Below the pieces are notes generated by a model. The model searched no databases. It was not told the DNA's origin and saw only the letters and a list, made by a program, of their open reading frames with translations. Shown one piece after another: positions 23,155-36,470 of a stretch of DNA of 64,000 nt (position 1 is the first letter of the stretch; each line of letters begins with the position of its first letter). Position numbers and translations under genes: made by a program. The stretch is taken from NCBI RefSeq assembly GCF_000003815.2, contig NC_049981.1, positions 16,277,921-16,341,920 of the forward strand, read 5' to 3'. Source of the DNA: Branchiostoma floridae. Its lineage: Eukaryota; Chordata; Leptocardii; Amphioxiformes; Branchiostomatidae.

Positions 23155-24200
23155 ATAGCGTAGTGATGATATATAAACTTTCGTGTGTACGCATATCTGT
23201 ACGTAGATTTTAGGGGATATAGAAGAATATGAAACGGTACGGGCATTGGGCGCCTCTCTCATTTTTATCTATTTCAGTATTCAATAGATATTTGCCTAGG
23301 TTACTTAATTATGGTACCCTTACATTGTACGAGATCTCCGAGCAGATGTAGACAGGCAGAATCGTAACGTGTCTTAAGCTGCCTGTTCCATTGGACACCA
23401 GGCTTTTCTCCGGTGGTGGATGGATACTTTCCTTGACCAAGTCTACTGCCTTGGCCGATATGACGATTTAGCCACTGGAAGCTAAGATCTGCCTGGAGAT
23501 TGCATTATACGCACATTGCATAGTCAAAAAAATATACGTGACGGTATTGACAGCTACAAATCAATAAAAAATCATAGACAGAAAAACAGTAATAGTTACT
23601 AATATAGCGACTAACGCCGCCAAGTTGTTAATGGACTTCAGCGTTCAGTGCCATCTCATGCTTACACATACAAGACTAAAGACTTTCTAGCGAACAAAAA
23701 AAATAGTACGAATTTTCAGATATTGCTTGTAATAAACATTCAAACAATCCCTATGATCAGTCTATTTGGACACAAACGTGATTTTGAAGCGCGAGGATTA
23801 TTTTTGTGTGTGTAGGTGCAATCTTAGAATATTCGAATGAGTTATTTTCCATATGCATGTTTTAATGAGATTCATTTATGCAGGGTACTAGTGTGTCTTT
23901 CATTGCGAATATATTTGAATATCTGGTATTTATGATGTTGTAGCTATCATTATTTGCAACATATGTTCACCGACAGAAATCGTGTTTTATGCCTGACTGT
24001 ACTTGATTGAAGCAATGTTTAGATATAGTTTCCGAAATCACCTGACAGATATTCTCGTTCCCAGGTTGGGGACACATTCAGCCCCCCTCCCCGAGCGTTA
24101 CGTGTTATTACCCAGCATGCTTGTCGTGTCGAATCGTGGTACAGATGTTGTAGCACATTGTGTGTCGTTTTACACGGTCTATCGCCATCTTACAATAAAG
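23155..24200 (+). other. 3' UTR of the PLPPR gene
   Basis: About one kilobase after the stop codon without coding signal, ending in AATAAA at 24194-24199 (within TACAATAAAG). The extent of the transcript is inferred from this signal only. Confidence 0.4.
24194..24199 (+). promoter_or_regulatory. Candidate polyadenylation signal
   Basis: AATAAA about 1040 bases after the PLPPR stop codon. Other AATAAA-like sites between may be used instead. Confidence 0.35.
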
Positions 24201-24554
24201 CATAGTTGACTTGTAAATTGGCTCTGTGAGTCTAGATGTCTGTATTCTTGTGTATTCGTTTACTTATTATCTGAGTACAGTAGAGTGCTTTGCATGTCGG
24301 GGATTTCTGCAACTTTTGTCAAACTTACAAACAAGTTAAGTGCCTTCTAGAATCATGGAGCGCAGCATCTTAATTTGAAAAAAAAAATAGAGAAATGATC
24401 CTTCAAATGTCAAACATTTGTATGTATCCAAATATTGTTCATTTTAGCAATAACGTTAATTTCAAACCCAACAGTCTGACTGAAAAGTCACACAGACTTC
24501 GTAATTCCTCAGCTCAATTCTGCCTACCTGCCTGCAGTATCAAGGGAAGCCGCT

Positions 24555-24720
24555 AGGACCCAAAAAATTTATTGATAATCATTTTCAAATTTCGCCACAC
24601 CCCACCAGTACACAAAATTTTGAAACCATACCATCCAGCTGTTCTTGAGTTATCTTGTTGACACACATGTTGACACACATACAATCGGACAGACAGACAC
24701 ACACAGACAATAATAAAGAC
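24555..24720 (-). repeat. Microsatellite-headed dispersed repeat, copy 2
   Basis: Read on the minus strand: a CTGTCTGTC/TGTGTG head, then AGATAACTCAAGAACAGCTG GATGG, matching the copy at 9551, then a body whose GTCCTAGCGGCTTCCC recalls CCCCCAGCGGCTTTC in the copy at 32940. Confidence 0.6.
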
Positions 24721-25890
24721 ATACACATTACACAGCCGCAAAGAATATTTCGTGAATGTAATAGATAACCAAATACATTATGTTTGATAACAATAGCAAC
24801 AAAGCAGCAAAAGTACTTGGGTACGTGTTGTGGCCTACGATAATTTCAATTGTACATTTATAAATGGGACAGAGATGTGTTAAATGATAAGATACGAACA
24901 ACTTCCAAGAGATATTTTGTTCAACCTCCTGTGAGAAAAACAAAGACGTTTCTGTTGTAAGTTTTTTTTCTTTATATAACTGTGCCCAAATGAACAGTTA
25001 TCTTTGTTTGTCTGGTTGATGGTAGCCTAATCAAACATGTTCCAAGGACAGGTAAACTAAGTTGTACTCATTTGTCACGTACTCAAACACTTATGATTTG
25101 CATATATATGGCGGGAAAAGACTCATTTGTACAGTTTGGTAAGTTTTCAACATATCTTGCCCCTAAAAAAGGAATCCACGTTTCCTGTCTGCTCACAAAT
25201 TGGACGGATGTGTCCTAATCCCTAACGGCCTTTCCCATTGGTTCCCTCTTCTAGTTCTACCTTCCTCTATATCTCTCATTCGTCGTTGCCACTCCTCGTG
25301 AGCGGTTGAGTGTGACGGTGCGCATGTCTACCCTATTCCCGTGTCTGTCAAGTTTGTCAATAGACAGTTCTATTCGGAGTTTACAAAGAAGAGAAAATAT
25401 GTTACTTTTGTTTGCTCACCATTGTTCTATACAGTCGACCGCTACAAAGTCCATCATAGTAATCTTTAATACCCCGTATGAGGGGGCTTTTTTGAATATC
25501 ACTAAAAAATCGCTTGATCCCGTGTGAAAATACCATTGGTAGAAAATTCAACGTTTCAAATGTACAATAACTGGTTCCACACAATCAAAAAAGGACAAGC
25601 AAAGCAACCACCCGAAACGTCTGATTGTTTTGAACTTTCTTCAGTTGTTTTGTTATGTATTCTTTTTAACCGGGTTTCTAAGATTCATCGACGTTGTCCA
25701 AATGACATTATTGAAGGGAAATATAAGGTGCATATACTGACTACTGCCTGTCTAGGTTTCTCCTTTTCTCATCATGTGCTTTGAGATCAACGCTCCCTCA
25801 ATTCTGTGCGAAAATGTGTGAATACACAGCGCATATTTTTAATCAATTGAAATCAACTTGTTGTGCTGTGATCGTGTATAATATAATTCT
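24721..25890. other. Intergenic, no gene recognised
   Basis: Short frames only; no recognisable domains. Confidence 0.4.
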
Positions 25891-26003
25891 TATTGTATAG
25901 ATATATGGTTTTATGTTGTAAATTTCAAGCTATTCAGGCTGCTACTATGTCTGCTATGTTGAAATCAATAAAGGATGATGATGATGATAATGATGAACCA
26001 TCT
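25890..26003 (+). mobile_element. Possible 3' end of a non-LTR retrotransposon
   Basis: TGTTGAAATCAATAAAGG is followed directly by (GAT)n at about 25975-25997. A poly(A)-signal-like stretch running into a short tandem tail is how CR1/L2-type LINE copies end. No reverse-transcriptase frame remains here, so the call is tentative. Confidence 0.35.
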
Positions 26004-26017
26004 TTTACTTTTCTGCT

Positions 26018-26499
26018 TAAGGTCTCAGAACACAGTATTTATCCGCGACCCCCGTCCCCAAAAGTAGTTCGGGTTAAAATAGTGCACCGCAGTACTTGCA
26101 AAGGCCGTAGTTATTCTTCCGTGTACAACAGCGAGGTGGAAACTGTGGTGAATGGTAGAGGAATATATCGTTGTTGATACGGTATAAGTTGGATTACGTT
26201 GCTCCTTCGGCCAGCGGGAATTTGCGCCTTGATACTGTTACCGGCACTTCCTGTTCGTCGCCTGCAGTTCCATGACCTACGCTGGGGGTCAAATCAAAGT
26301 GTCTTTTATGGAAAAACGAGCAGGCAAATCTATGCTCATTTTCAGATATGTTGTAGGTCGTACCCTCGACTTCAACATACTAAATTCTTGTAAATTGTAT
26401 TTGCACCTTTCTATAGGTTTTGAGTCGTCGAACCACCTCACTTTGGGGTCCTTAACCATGTAAATCCCCATAGGCGAAAAACTGTGTTCTGAGACCTTA
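26018..26499. mobile_element. Inverted-repeat element (AGGTCTCAG ends)
   Basis: AGGTCTCAGAACACAGT starts at 26020 and its complement ACTGTGTTCTGAGACCT ends at 26497. TA lies immediately outside both ends. Internally CGACCCCCGTCCCCAAAAGT on the left loosely mirrors ACTTTGGGGTCC on the right. The body of about 478 bases has no transposase. The AGGT start recalls the element at 22003. Confidence 0.65.
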
Positions 26500-28669
26500 A
26501 GGTACATTTCCTCGAGCTCAGCATTTCAAACCTTGACTTTATTCTCTTTCTTCCAATTGATAAAACAATCAACAGGCAGTTCGGACTTCACCCCCGAAAG
26601 ATTAGGAAAGTTTGCGTTCGCGCCATCCTGTTGTTTGATCTGCTTTTCAATCAAACAGTCCTGGATCCCGATAACAATTGGGCAACTATTTATCAGAGAG
26701 CGCGACAAGAGTACAACATACTAATCAATAATCTCAAGGTGACAGTAGATAGTTGCTGCCATCAAAATGGTTGCTTTATTTCAACAAATGCCACAGGACA
26801 CTTGAAATGAGCAAACTAGTCTAGCTTGCTTAAATGTTGCCAGTTTTCACGAAAAAGAGACAAAAAGCACACCAGTAACGGCAGGCATTTCCATTTAAAT
26901 GAGCGTCAAAGAAAGAACGCAGTCGTTGCAGATGTTGCCCCAACCGAAAAATACATCACAGTATCTTGACATTCTAAAACAGACAAGTTGAGACAACGTA
27001 GTTAAGTAAGATAAGCTTTAAACAGATGGGGGAAGAAAGATCCTCTTACCTTTATATGGAGTTATTGTACTCTCCTGTTTGAAACTCTAATTACGTACAT
27101 AGTAAGGTGAAACATGAATGGAAAATAAAGAGCATAGTTGTACAAATATGTACCAAATTGTGTAACTTGTAATATTTTGTAAATACATATAAATTTGAAA
27201 TATTTCTACAATGCTACACATGTTAACACTGAGATGGTATAAGATAATCATATCTTTCATCAGTCTGGGAACCATCCTCCGTAGTAACCACTGGCTCAAT
27301 ATTTTCTCTTGCTAATTTTGTTGCTCTTTGCATGACTAATAGCAATTGCGTGCCAACGTTATTTGTCAATACTGGTTATCTATTCATCTACCGCAACTAA
27401 ACCAAAATATTCTTCCTATATTCAAATATTCTATTTTAATAGAAAATTATGAGGCCGGAAAACTATATTTTTGCCGTGCCCTTTCTCGTCTTATCTGTGC
27501 CATTCTAATCAATGGTTGATATTTGCTTTGGAAGTGTTCTTATCGCATATGCACACCCCCTGGCTTGTAACAAGGTACATATACTTCTCGGCTGATTGCC
27601 AATTGTTCTGACGAACACCTCAGCTCAAGGACGGAAAGTACCCGGATGTTGAGAAGAGGGTACTGGGAAGGAAAGAACCCGGATGCTGAAAAACTTCAAC
27701 CCGAACAAGCTGTGTACAGGAGATCACTACGCAATTATCATAAGACATAGTATCTAAAAGATTTTGTGACGTGTAAAACTGTGTTTGCCATTTTAGATTT
27801 TGTGAGGAGATGGCAGTGAAAAAGATACGCGTTCGTAATTTTCTTGACAACAGACACAAAATGTGATTGGAAAACAACATTAATCTTGCAATGTATGGCT
27901 TGTTTATCAATGCTGACTGACGTCGCACGAGACGACAAGAAAACCTTGCACGGCGTGACGTCGACCTGTGCACGTAGCCAAAGTCAATCTATCACGACAA
28001 GTACTTATCTTCAGAAGATTAACCTATATGAGACGATATAATGGCGTGTTTGTCAGTCAACCATGGGGTGATCGTTAGCACACACACACTATCCGTATGG
28101 CCAATCTCATGCCTCGGAAATGTGTGGTTTCAAAGTTTCCCCTGTTATCTCTCTGAAAGTAAATAAGGCTCCGAGTTTTCGTGCTACCGGTGTGCATAAA
28201 AGGGGCCCCGGTGGTAACAGGTATCATTTCCTTCACAAGCTGACAGATCCCGTCGACAGAAACGAAGTATGTACGGACTTGTTTTTTTTTCAACAAATGT
28301 TTTAAGAACTATCGAAATCATATATCTAGGTAGTGATAGATAATGTCTTATACTTAAAGAAAGCTATATAATTTGTAAATAGTTGCACCAGGTTTGTTGA
28401 TGACTTGGTATTAAGTTAAAGGTTCTTTTTACATAACCGATTGTCAACAATTGTAGTTGTTTTGCTATACCTAAATCATCTCATCAAGTCAAATCAGTTA
28501 TTACGACCCAGACGTATAATATAGTAGGTAGCAGAATGAGTAACGTTGGAAGGCAATTGTTGTCAGTTTTGCACAGAATATATGATCCAGGCACAAACTA
28601 CCAACTATTAGCTACAGATTTTCATCTATCGTACGAAGTAAGGCCACATGCACAGCAAGTAAACTTTAT
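26500..28669. other. Intergenic, no gene recognised
   Basis: No exon-like frame with known motif; AT-rich with ordinary complexity. Confidence 0.4.
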
Positions 28670-29840
28670 GGATGACATTAGCGCGCGCATCAATTTTTGC
28701 CTGATTTCAGAAAAAAAGGTTTTTTTCCTCTTCGGGGATGGTCAGATTGACCAAAATAGGCAAACGTGCAAACATGTTGTGTTGTAGCCTAATAATCATA
28801 CTTGTAGAAGTGACGCGAGGGAGGTAGCCATGACTATAGTTGCAGAAACTTGTTGGATAGCTATAAAAGTGCCACTAATATGGAAGCCATGACTGTAGTT
28901 GCCAGCTTGGCAAGTAATACCGGTGTGCCACACTAGTATTACTTTTGCTGCACTAGTTCACTTCTGTAATGCAGGAATGAATGCCTTGTTAGTTTCGTCA
29001 CTTCAAATCTTATTACAACGTTTAGAGTCCATTCCAAGACACCATGAGGGTTTTTAGGCGATATTTATAATTAGTCTGAATTATTTTGAATAAAAGAATA
29101 TCTGAGCCACAATAATCAAACTATTTTCAAAAAATTGACTAAGAAAATACTCATTTATTTGAATTTCTTTGAACATTTTAGAAACATTCTGAAAGTAACT
29201 GTACAAAAATATCTTTATTTAGAATAATTGTGAAACCTCTCTGTGATTATTTCACATTTACAAATATTTACAAAAAATGGTAAACCTGGCCAAATGGTAA
29301 AATTAGTTTATTGCCCCCATAAAAGTAAGCCCTCTTGTTGCATCTGTATATTTTTAGATTTCACTGCTGGGTACTGGTGGATCCTTTGTGGTGGGCCATT
29401 GTTGCATGGCACCCAGCCATACTTTGCAAGGATGTGTGAATTGCTATGTTCCCAGCCCACCGAACCATTTACAAAAAATGGTAGAAAATGGTAAATAATG
29501 GTAGAATGCTGTTATCATTATTTAGACACCATTAGAAGTATCCAATTCCACACCATGAATATTTCCAAAGTTTTACAGGACCAGGGAAATATTTATAAAG
29601 TTGAAACAGTGTTGAACATATTTCTGAAGTATCAAATGTCCTAGACATATAATTACAAAACTTTAAAATCAATTCTAAACAATGGCAACAAACATCCGCA
29701 TGGTGTTTTGGAATGGACTCTATTGTGTCTATTTTGAAAATTTAGCCTTTTTTTACCCATCGTGGTTTTTTTCGCTCTATCTCATTATTTTTGCATAGGA
29801 TGTCATCCATAAAACTTGCTTGCTGTGGCCTAAGAAGAAA
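28670..29840 (+). repeat. Dispersed repeat family X, copy 2 (interrupted)
   Basis: Parallels 18825-19306 (GTTGTGTTGTAGCCTAAT and CTTATTACAACGTTTA are shared) up to 29024, then resumes after an inserted element at about 29721 and ends near CTTGCTTGCTGTGGCCTAAG. Confidence 0.65.
29023..29722. mobile_element. Nonautonomous TA-inserting element nested in family X
   Basis: The element 29025-29720 starts GAGTCCATTCCAAGACACCA and ends TGGTGTTTTGGAATGGACTC, a 22-25 bp inverted repeat with about one mismatch. TA flanks both ends. Its 696-base AT-rich body has only short frames, so it lacks a transposase. TA duplication is typical of the Tc1/mariner superfamily, but the family is not proven. Confidence 0.75.
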
Positions 29841-32690
29841 ACATTCATTGGTATGATATCTATCTGTTGACATCAATATCATATTTATCATCATTTAAGG
29901 GGAAAGAGAATGTATTGTTGACAGTTGCGATTTAGCCAAAATGGTTGCACCACACTTTGTTTTTTCAACAAACAACACGTGTTGAACCGACGACATTCCT
30001 TGTGCAATTCTATATCAAGAAAGAAAAACAAAACGTAGCCGAGTTGCCATGGGGGCTCTATGAACGTTATAATTGTTTCTCTCTCTAGAAAAAGATGATA
30101 ATTTGTTCTGATTCTTACACTGAAAGAGGAGAGGATGGCAATGTAAACGTTAACGTTCACTGATATCTCCTTGTATAATTATTTCCATCTTCCGAGTTAA
30201 TTGCCCTGTAGTGATCTAATGACCCTCTTTTGACCAATCCCTTTAAAGAAAAAAAAAGATAAGATACGTACATATGTGTCAATATTTGGAAAAGGCAGTC
30301 TGTCTGCTGCATAAAATATCTGTAAAAAGTATCCATGATTTTGAGAATCTTACAGTAAGTACATTTGTGTTAACAACTGGTTAAAATGTGTGTCGCTTCC
30401 CATCTCAAGTAGGTAATGACATGACACATTAGTACATAAGAGCTTACTTTGAGAGCTTAGAAGACATAAAGATGTAGCCGTTGTACGATTGCAACATTCC
30501 CGTATTAAGCTTTCTTGATTGTTTTGAGTAAGGCGTGATCATCATGTAGACATGAACACGTTCAACGCAAGGATAGAATTAAAACGATTCATTTTCAGGC
30601 GAATTTAGAATGTGTTGACGTTACAGCTATGTAATTACATAGTAACACATTTTGCAATGTTTGGTATTTGGGCACACTCTTTTGCCTCAAATTGTTTAGT
30701 GCAGTAAAACATTCACATCAATGTCTGTCTGTGTCTTGTAACCTTCTACTGTGTTTGCTGAACATAATTCTATGTCACGAGGCAAGCGGCATGGTTCCAG
30801 AGCAAAGGTTTGCGTGTGAAGTAGCAGACGTTTCGAAAACAAAGTTCGGAAACAACGCCCCCTTTTGGCGCATGCGTCCAAGCGACGTGTCATGATAGTC
30901 ACAAATATCCGGAATATGAAGGCCAGGGTCTTTTTTGGGCATCCTAACACCTTTTATTAGTGTTGCATCAGAACGACTGTTTCCCATATCTTTCGCAGGT
31001 ACTAAATCGCTACTTCACGCAGGAATGCATGACTATGTCTGACCCGATGCCCTGCGTTTATTGATATATCTTTAGGTAAACAAGTTTTTATTGAAACTAA
31101 GTTGAAGATGGTCAATGGTCACCTTACAAAGGTGAAGGTAGCATTTAATTCAACGACGACTGTGCCGGGCGTCCTTGCACTTTGGTCCCCAATAAAGGAA
31201 CTCGCGTGCGTTACAACAACAGACAGAAAGTTTTCAAGGACAAATAGTATACGTCACTAGTAAGTGACGTCAGGAATGAACCAATAGGGTTGACGATAGA
31301 AAATGTTTAACAAAGGTATACAATATAGAATAACTAGAACATGAAAACAAACTTGAACAAAGTATTATAGTAAAACAGGAATGATTAAAACTACAGGAAG
31401 AAATGAATTCTAGAAGAAAACATGTGACAGAAGACAATACTCCAGAAATACAGTTATTCAATCTTTTAAAAGTTTTAAACATTACCATTTCAACAAACCG
31501 GATGCCAGTGATAGTCCCGGCGTACGATGTTTTTCCAAAGTTAATGTACATACATACGAGCAAATACAGGAAACCTTGCATCTAATGCGCAAACTTCCTG
31601 TGGAACACAAACATCCGAAGATAATTTGACAGCCATCCGTTTGCAAAGTGGACTACTGTTAAAATTAAGTTCTGTCATTCAGCAATTAGAGCTCAACTCA
31701 TTGTTGTGAATACAAAATCTTCCGATTCTGGAAAATCTCCAGACAGACAAAGCAAAGAAACGGACCATTGTAACTCGCCTAACTGGATAGTGCTCCCTTC
31801 CCATGCAGACCAAGTACGGGTTCCAATGTAATTATAACTAGTCATTGAAAGTTAATGGCTGGCCCAAAGCAGGTATTTGGATTAAAAAAAATAGTACCTT
31901 AAGAAACAGAATAGTTGTTTCTGGAGTTGTGTTTTCCCCCTTTTACACTCAAAATACTCCCGCGCATATTAGCAATGTCATTTTGGTCATTATCTCGCTA
32001 ATCTATATAGACATCACATACAAAACCGAGGGGTAATGTCCACTTTACACCTCATGGCATGACGCGATGTATCAGTTCCAACTTGTCAGGATCAGAACAA
32101 TCCTACATTGTCCTTTTTTCGCAACGCCTCCATAATGCCTGAGGTAATAATAGGGATGGAGGATAGTTTTTGCAAAAAGAAAAACCGATTTTGTTGGAAA
32201 TAAACTTTATTGTAATCGTTCTGAATCAATATGGGGTGGTCACTGTGCCATTAAAAAGCGAAAAATATGTCTAAAATTAGCTGCAAACTATATCTTCGTG
32301 TGGTCTAACAGGTCACAACGCATGAACGTATTTACATATCCGTGTTGCCCTTTTCTCCAGACTCATGGTCAGTCACTGATGAAAACTAGTGGATGCTATC
32401 TGACTTCAAGGAGAAGTTTCTCCAGTTCCTTGTATTATTTTGAATCATGCATGTGTGGCATGTCTGTTGTTTCAGAACCAAACAATCACGTTACTATGGC
32501 AACCGCCTGCAGACATATTTCAGAACAAAATCAAAACTGGCTGGGGAAGGTGCTCGGCAGAGTCAAGAGCCCAAGGTTAGCAAGGTTAGAATATTTTCAT
32601 GTTATTGGTGCTCTCATAGATCATCCGCAAATCATTGGACAAAGCATTGGCCAAAGTGATATATGTTGCTTTGGTCAATAACAGGTAATT
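29841..32690. other. Intergenic, no gene recognised
   Basis: No coding exon identified on either strand. Confidence 0.4.
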
Positions 32691-32700
32691 AATGTGAAAA

Positions 32701-32719
32701 GCGAGAGAGAGTGAGAGAG

Positions 32720-32795
<76 letters not shown>
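32701..32795 (+). repeat. (GA)n microsatellite
   Basis: Almost pure GAGAGA for about 95 bases. Apparent Ser-Leu frames across it are artefacts. Confidence 0.95.
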
Positions 32796-32798
<3 letters not shown>

Positions 32799-32939
32799 CA
32801 TTCAGTGTCCTAGTAACATGTGGAGAACGTTTGCAAAATGTGCTTGATTTTTTTGTATTTATAGCAATAGTGTTTTCTTTCTTTTGGGGCTGAGTCATCC
32901 TCCAAGTGTCCAAAATCAATCAAAGGCTTGTCGAAAGCG

Positions 32940-32972
32940 TGTGTATGCGTGTGTATGTATGTTTGTGTGTGC

Positions 32973-33010
<38 letters not shown>

Positions 33011-33285
33011 ATAACTCGAGAGGCTTTGGATAGATTCTGATGATATTTGATTGGTGTGTAGGGGTCGGGGATACAAATATCAAGTTTGATCATGTCCCCC
33101 AGCGGCTTTCTATGGTATTGCAGTGGAACTGCCGTTTTGATATCTCGTATTCTGGACATGCTGTATAGTGTTAGATAGCCCTTGCCATAAGATTGAACCA
33201 ATGTGCGACTTTTTTTAACTGCAAGGTAAATTTTGTTTCTACCTTTGATGAGAATAACTCCAGAACGTGATACCGGTTCGTCATG
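32940..33285 (+). repeat. Microsatellite-headed dispersed repeat, copy 3
   Basis: A (TG)n tract at about 32936-33006 is followed by TTTGCATAACTCGAGAGGCT and TGATGATATTTGATTGG, matching the copies at 9551 and 24555. Ends just 5' of the P450 gene. Confidence 0.6.
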
Positions 33286-33312
33286 TTTTGGGGCATGTTT
33301 TATTACTGCAGC

Positions 33313-36300
33313 ATGCTGCATGATGAGTTCACCGTCGTGGCAGGAGGCATCACCCTCATCATGCTCGCCAGGTACCTCCTCCTCGTCGGACCAATGGGAA
33401 CCCTGCTGATGACGACGTCACTCCTCCTGTCCGTCCAATGGCTGCTCCGCCCGCGGAACTTCCCGCCGGGACCCTGGGGACTACCCGTGCTGGGCAACCT
33501 GCACCAGATCGCTGTTGACCCCATGAAGAGTTTGACAGAATTCGGAAAGAAGTATGGAGACGTATACTCTATCAGGGTAAGCATTCTGCAGGCTGATCAG
33601 AACGCAACATGACCATGGTTTGACATGGTTTTGAAAAATGCAAGGAAGGAAAACTTTTGCTTAAGATTCATGTTCTTTCATTCATGAGGTCAGATTTTTG
33701 ATAGATTTAGTGGAATGTTAAGGGATTGGGTAAGCATTTTCGACTTGCTGGATTTGTATCTTCAGGTTTGGTATTCAATGTTTTATTGCAGTTATTTCAA
33801 AACAATGAAGATATGGAGAAATATACCCTGAAGTACTTGTTGCTATTGCGGCATGTCGGCAACATGTGATGCCGAAGGGATGAGTGAATGCGTTAGAGAG
33901 TAATTTAGAGGGTGATTGAGTGAAGAAATGAGTGATCGACAGTGTGTTTGAAAACAGGTGGTAATTTCATATGCTATTCTACATTCATTTTTTTGTGTGT
34001 GCCATAGATTGGAATGGACAATGTCGTGATCCTTTGTGGCTGGGACGCCTTCAAAGAAGCCATCGTAAACAAGGCTGACGAGTTCCGCATGCGGCCCTCC
34101 CACCTCTACATCTACAAAGAATATGCAGACTCTAAGGGTACGTGTCTATTAACTATGTACTATGTACCCTTTATGACCACACATGTCTGGACTTTAGGGA
34201 TGCCCGTTTAGAGCTTGTTTTATATGACATTATTTTGTAGCTGGTGTGTTTAAAATAATTTAGTCCTATTTTCCAGGCATTGGATTTGTCAACGATGCCA
34301 CAACTCACAGGCTGAACAGAAAGTTCGTTCTCAAGACTCTGAAAGAATTCGGTCTCGGTAAACAAACCCTAGAAGAAGACATCGCCCAAGAGGCCCGCTA
34401 TCTGTGTCACCAGATCTACAAGCATGACGGCAAACCGATTGGCAAGATGGGAAGCATGCTGACCAGGTCGTCCGCCGGCATCATCCTGCGCCTCGTGTTC
34501 GGTAAGCATTACGAGTGGGAGGACCCGGAGTTCAAACTCTTCGTGGGGAACATCACGCGCGGGTTCGAGCTGATGACGATGTACGGCGCCATCTTTAACG
34601 TGTACCCATGGCTGAGGTACATCCCTTACGTCAAATCCTTGGGACAGGCCGTCATGGACAACATGTCAGACTTTAAGAAACTCATCCTCGACAAGATTGA
34701 GCAGCACAGGAGCAGCCGAGTTCCAGGGAAACCGAGGTTCGTTTGAACATTAGTGTTTTACAAAGGCTACGATTCAATTATTATCATACTGAGGTAAAAG
34801 ATGAGAAAGCTCAAGCCATGCGTTGGACAATATTAGATGTATCGTATGAGTGTTATAAATTACCCGAGCAGCCTTGGTAACGTCTGCTCCACCCATTGAT
34901 GAGGTTTGTCAAGCTTGCTTTTGCTTGATGTTACTGGCTTGGGGAGAACTTCGGAGATGTTGCTATAATCAGAGTTAGTTCAGTACCCAGGAGTGGTCCA
35001 GGTGGCCTTGTACTGAGCAAACGTATTTGTTTGCGATGATGTTTTGTTCAGCTAAGGAGCGTTTACGCGTGTTATTGCCGTGCCTGTCACCATGTTGGTG
35101 TCTCCCTTTGCACCAGGGCCTCCAACTGTCCACTATTGAACGTCTTCCTCTCGAATGATACCAGTAGAACAGAAAATTTATAACGTTATAACGTTATAAA
35201 TAAAGAACAGAAAATTTTATGTACGTTCGATCCATTGAAATGCAAATAAAGACACCAACTATGGATATGGCGGTCAGTACCTGCCTGTTTCATTGAGTGA
35301 CCTTTTCTCTGAATCCCTCCTTACAGAGACCTTGTCGACGCCTTCTTCGACGAGCTGGAAGACAACAGTGGAGTGAACGACTTTTCCCATCTACTCCCGA
35401 TGGTGGCCGATCTTCTGACAGCCGGGATGGAGACAACCGCCACTACTCTGCACTGGACTGCTCTCTACATGGCGCTGTACCCTGACGTACAACGGAAGGT
35501 CCAGGACGAACTGGAGGCGGCTGTAGGGAAAGGCAAAGCCCCCACCTTAGCCGACGTCTCGAAGCTTCCCTTCACGGAGGCGACGATCAAGGAGATTCAG
35601 CGCATCTGCAACGTCGCGCCCCTAGCGGTTCCCAGGATGACCACAACTGATGTTGAGCTGAGAGGCTATCACATCCCCAAAGGCACCCAGGTTTGTTGTT
35701 TTACGGCTATTCAATCTTCACAAATCTCCACGTCGCCGTTGTGTTTTAAAAAAAAATCCCCTTTGTTAAACACACTTGTTAAACATCCATCTGTACACAG
35801 GAAATACTGATATGACGACTGACATCTATACGTTTCCATGTTCCATTAGGTGTGCATGAACCTGTACACCGTTCACATGGACCCGAAGTATTTCTCGGAA
35901 CCGGAAGTCTTCAATCCCAACAGGTTCCTAGGGGATGATGGGAAGGTACAGAAGATGGAGGCATTTGCTCCCTTTTCTGCAGGTATGTTTCGTCTGTTGT
36001 CTTTTCTGTTTTGGGGATGTATTTGCCTTTATAGTAGCCGGAATCTAGCAGGTGGCATGACGTAACAATCCAACATGGTGGCGACCGGGGACAGCAGCAA
36101 AACCAATACACTGGATTTAGTTATTATATTTGAAATAGTTTCTTATTTGTCACGATGCTTTCGCAGGTCGCCGGGTTTGTATCGGAGAGCAGATGGCCAG
36201 GAACGAGCTGCTGATCTTCTTCACCACCATGATGACGCACTTCACCTTCAAGCTGCCAGAGGGCGCCCCTACTCCGGACTTAAGCAAGGGGAAGCTCGGG

Positions 36301-36375
36301 ATCACCCTGAGCCCACCAGACTTCGAAGTTCTCGCCGTCAGGAGGACGAGTGGAGACATCATAGAAAACATCTAA
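33313..36375 (+). CDS. Cytochrome P450, CYP2-clan microsomal monooxygenase
   Basis: Six exons join in phase: 33313-33576, 34008-34137, 34277-34736, 35327-35690, 35850-35982 and 36167-36375, giving 519 residues and TAA. A hydrophobic N-terminal anchor precedes the Pro-rich hinge NFPPGPWGLPVLGNL. The I-helix has AGMETT (317-322), the K-helix EIQR (374-377), the meander EPEVFNPNRF, and the heme-thiolate loop PFSAGRRVCIG with Cys455 as ligand. These place it in the CYP2 clan: oxygenation of hydrophobic substrates at the ER with NADPH-P450 reductase. In the C-helix the usual W-x3-R reads H142-R-L-N-R146, so the heme-propionate-contacting Trp is His. A splice-acceptor-like TTTATTACTGCAG lies just before the chosen ATG, so a 5' UTR intron, or the in-frame upstream ATG at 33283, is possible. 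The substrate cannot be told. Confidence 0.9.
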
Positions 36376-36470
36376 AGGATATTTCTATAAGAATCCAAAA
36401 GTGAATTGTCTAACAAGATTTAATGTCAGTATTAACTATGACATACTTAGCTTTGTGAGGTGCAATATAC

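Noticed and set aside
32586-33076. Ser-Leu and Thr-His repeat proteins
   Set aside because: Direct translations of (GA)n and (TG)n microsatellites.
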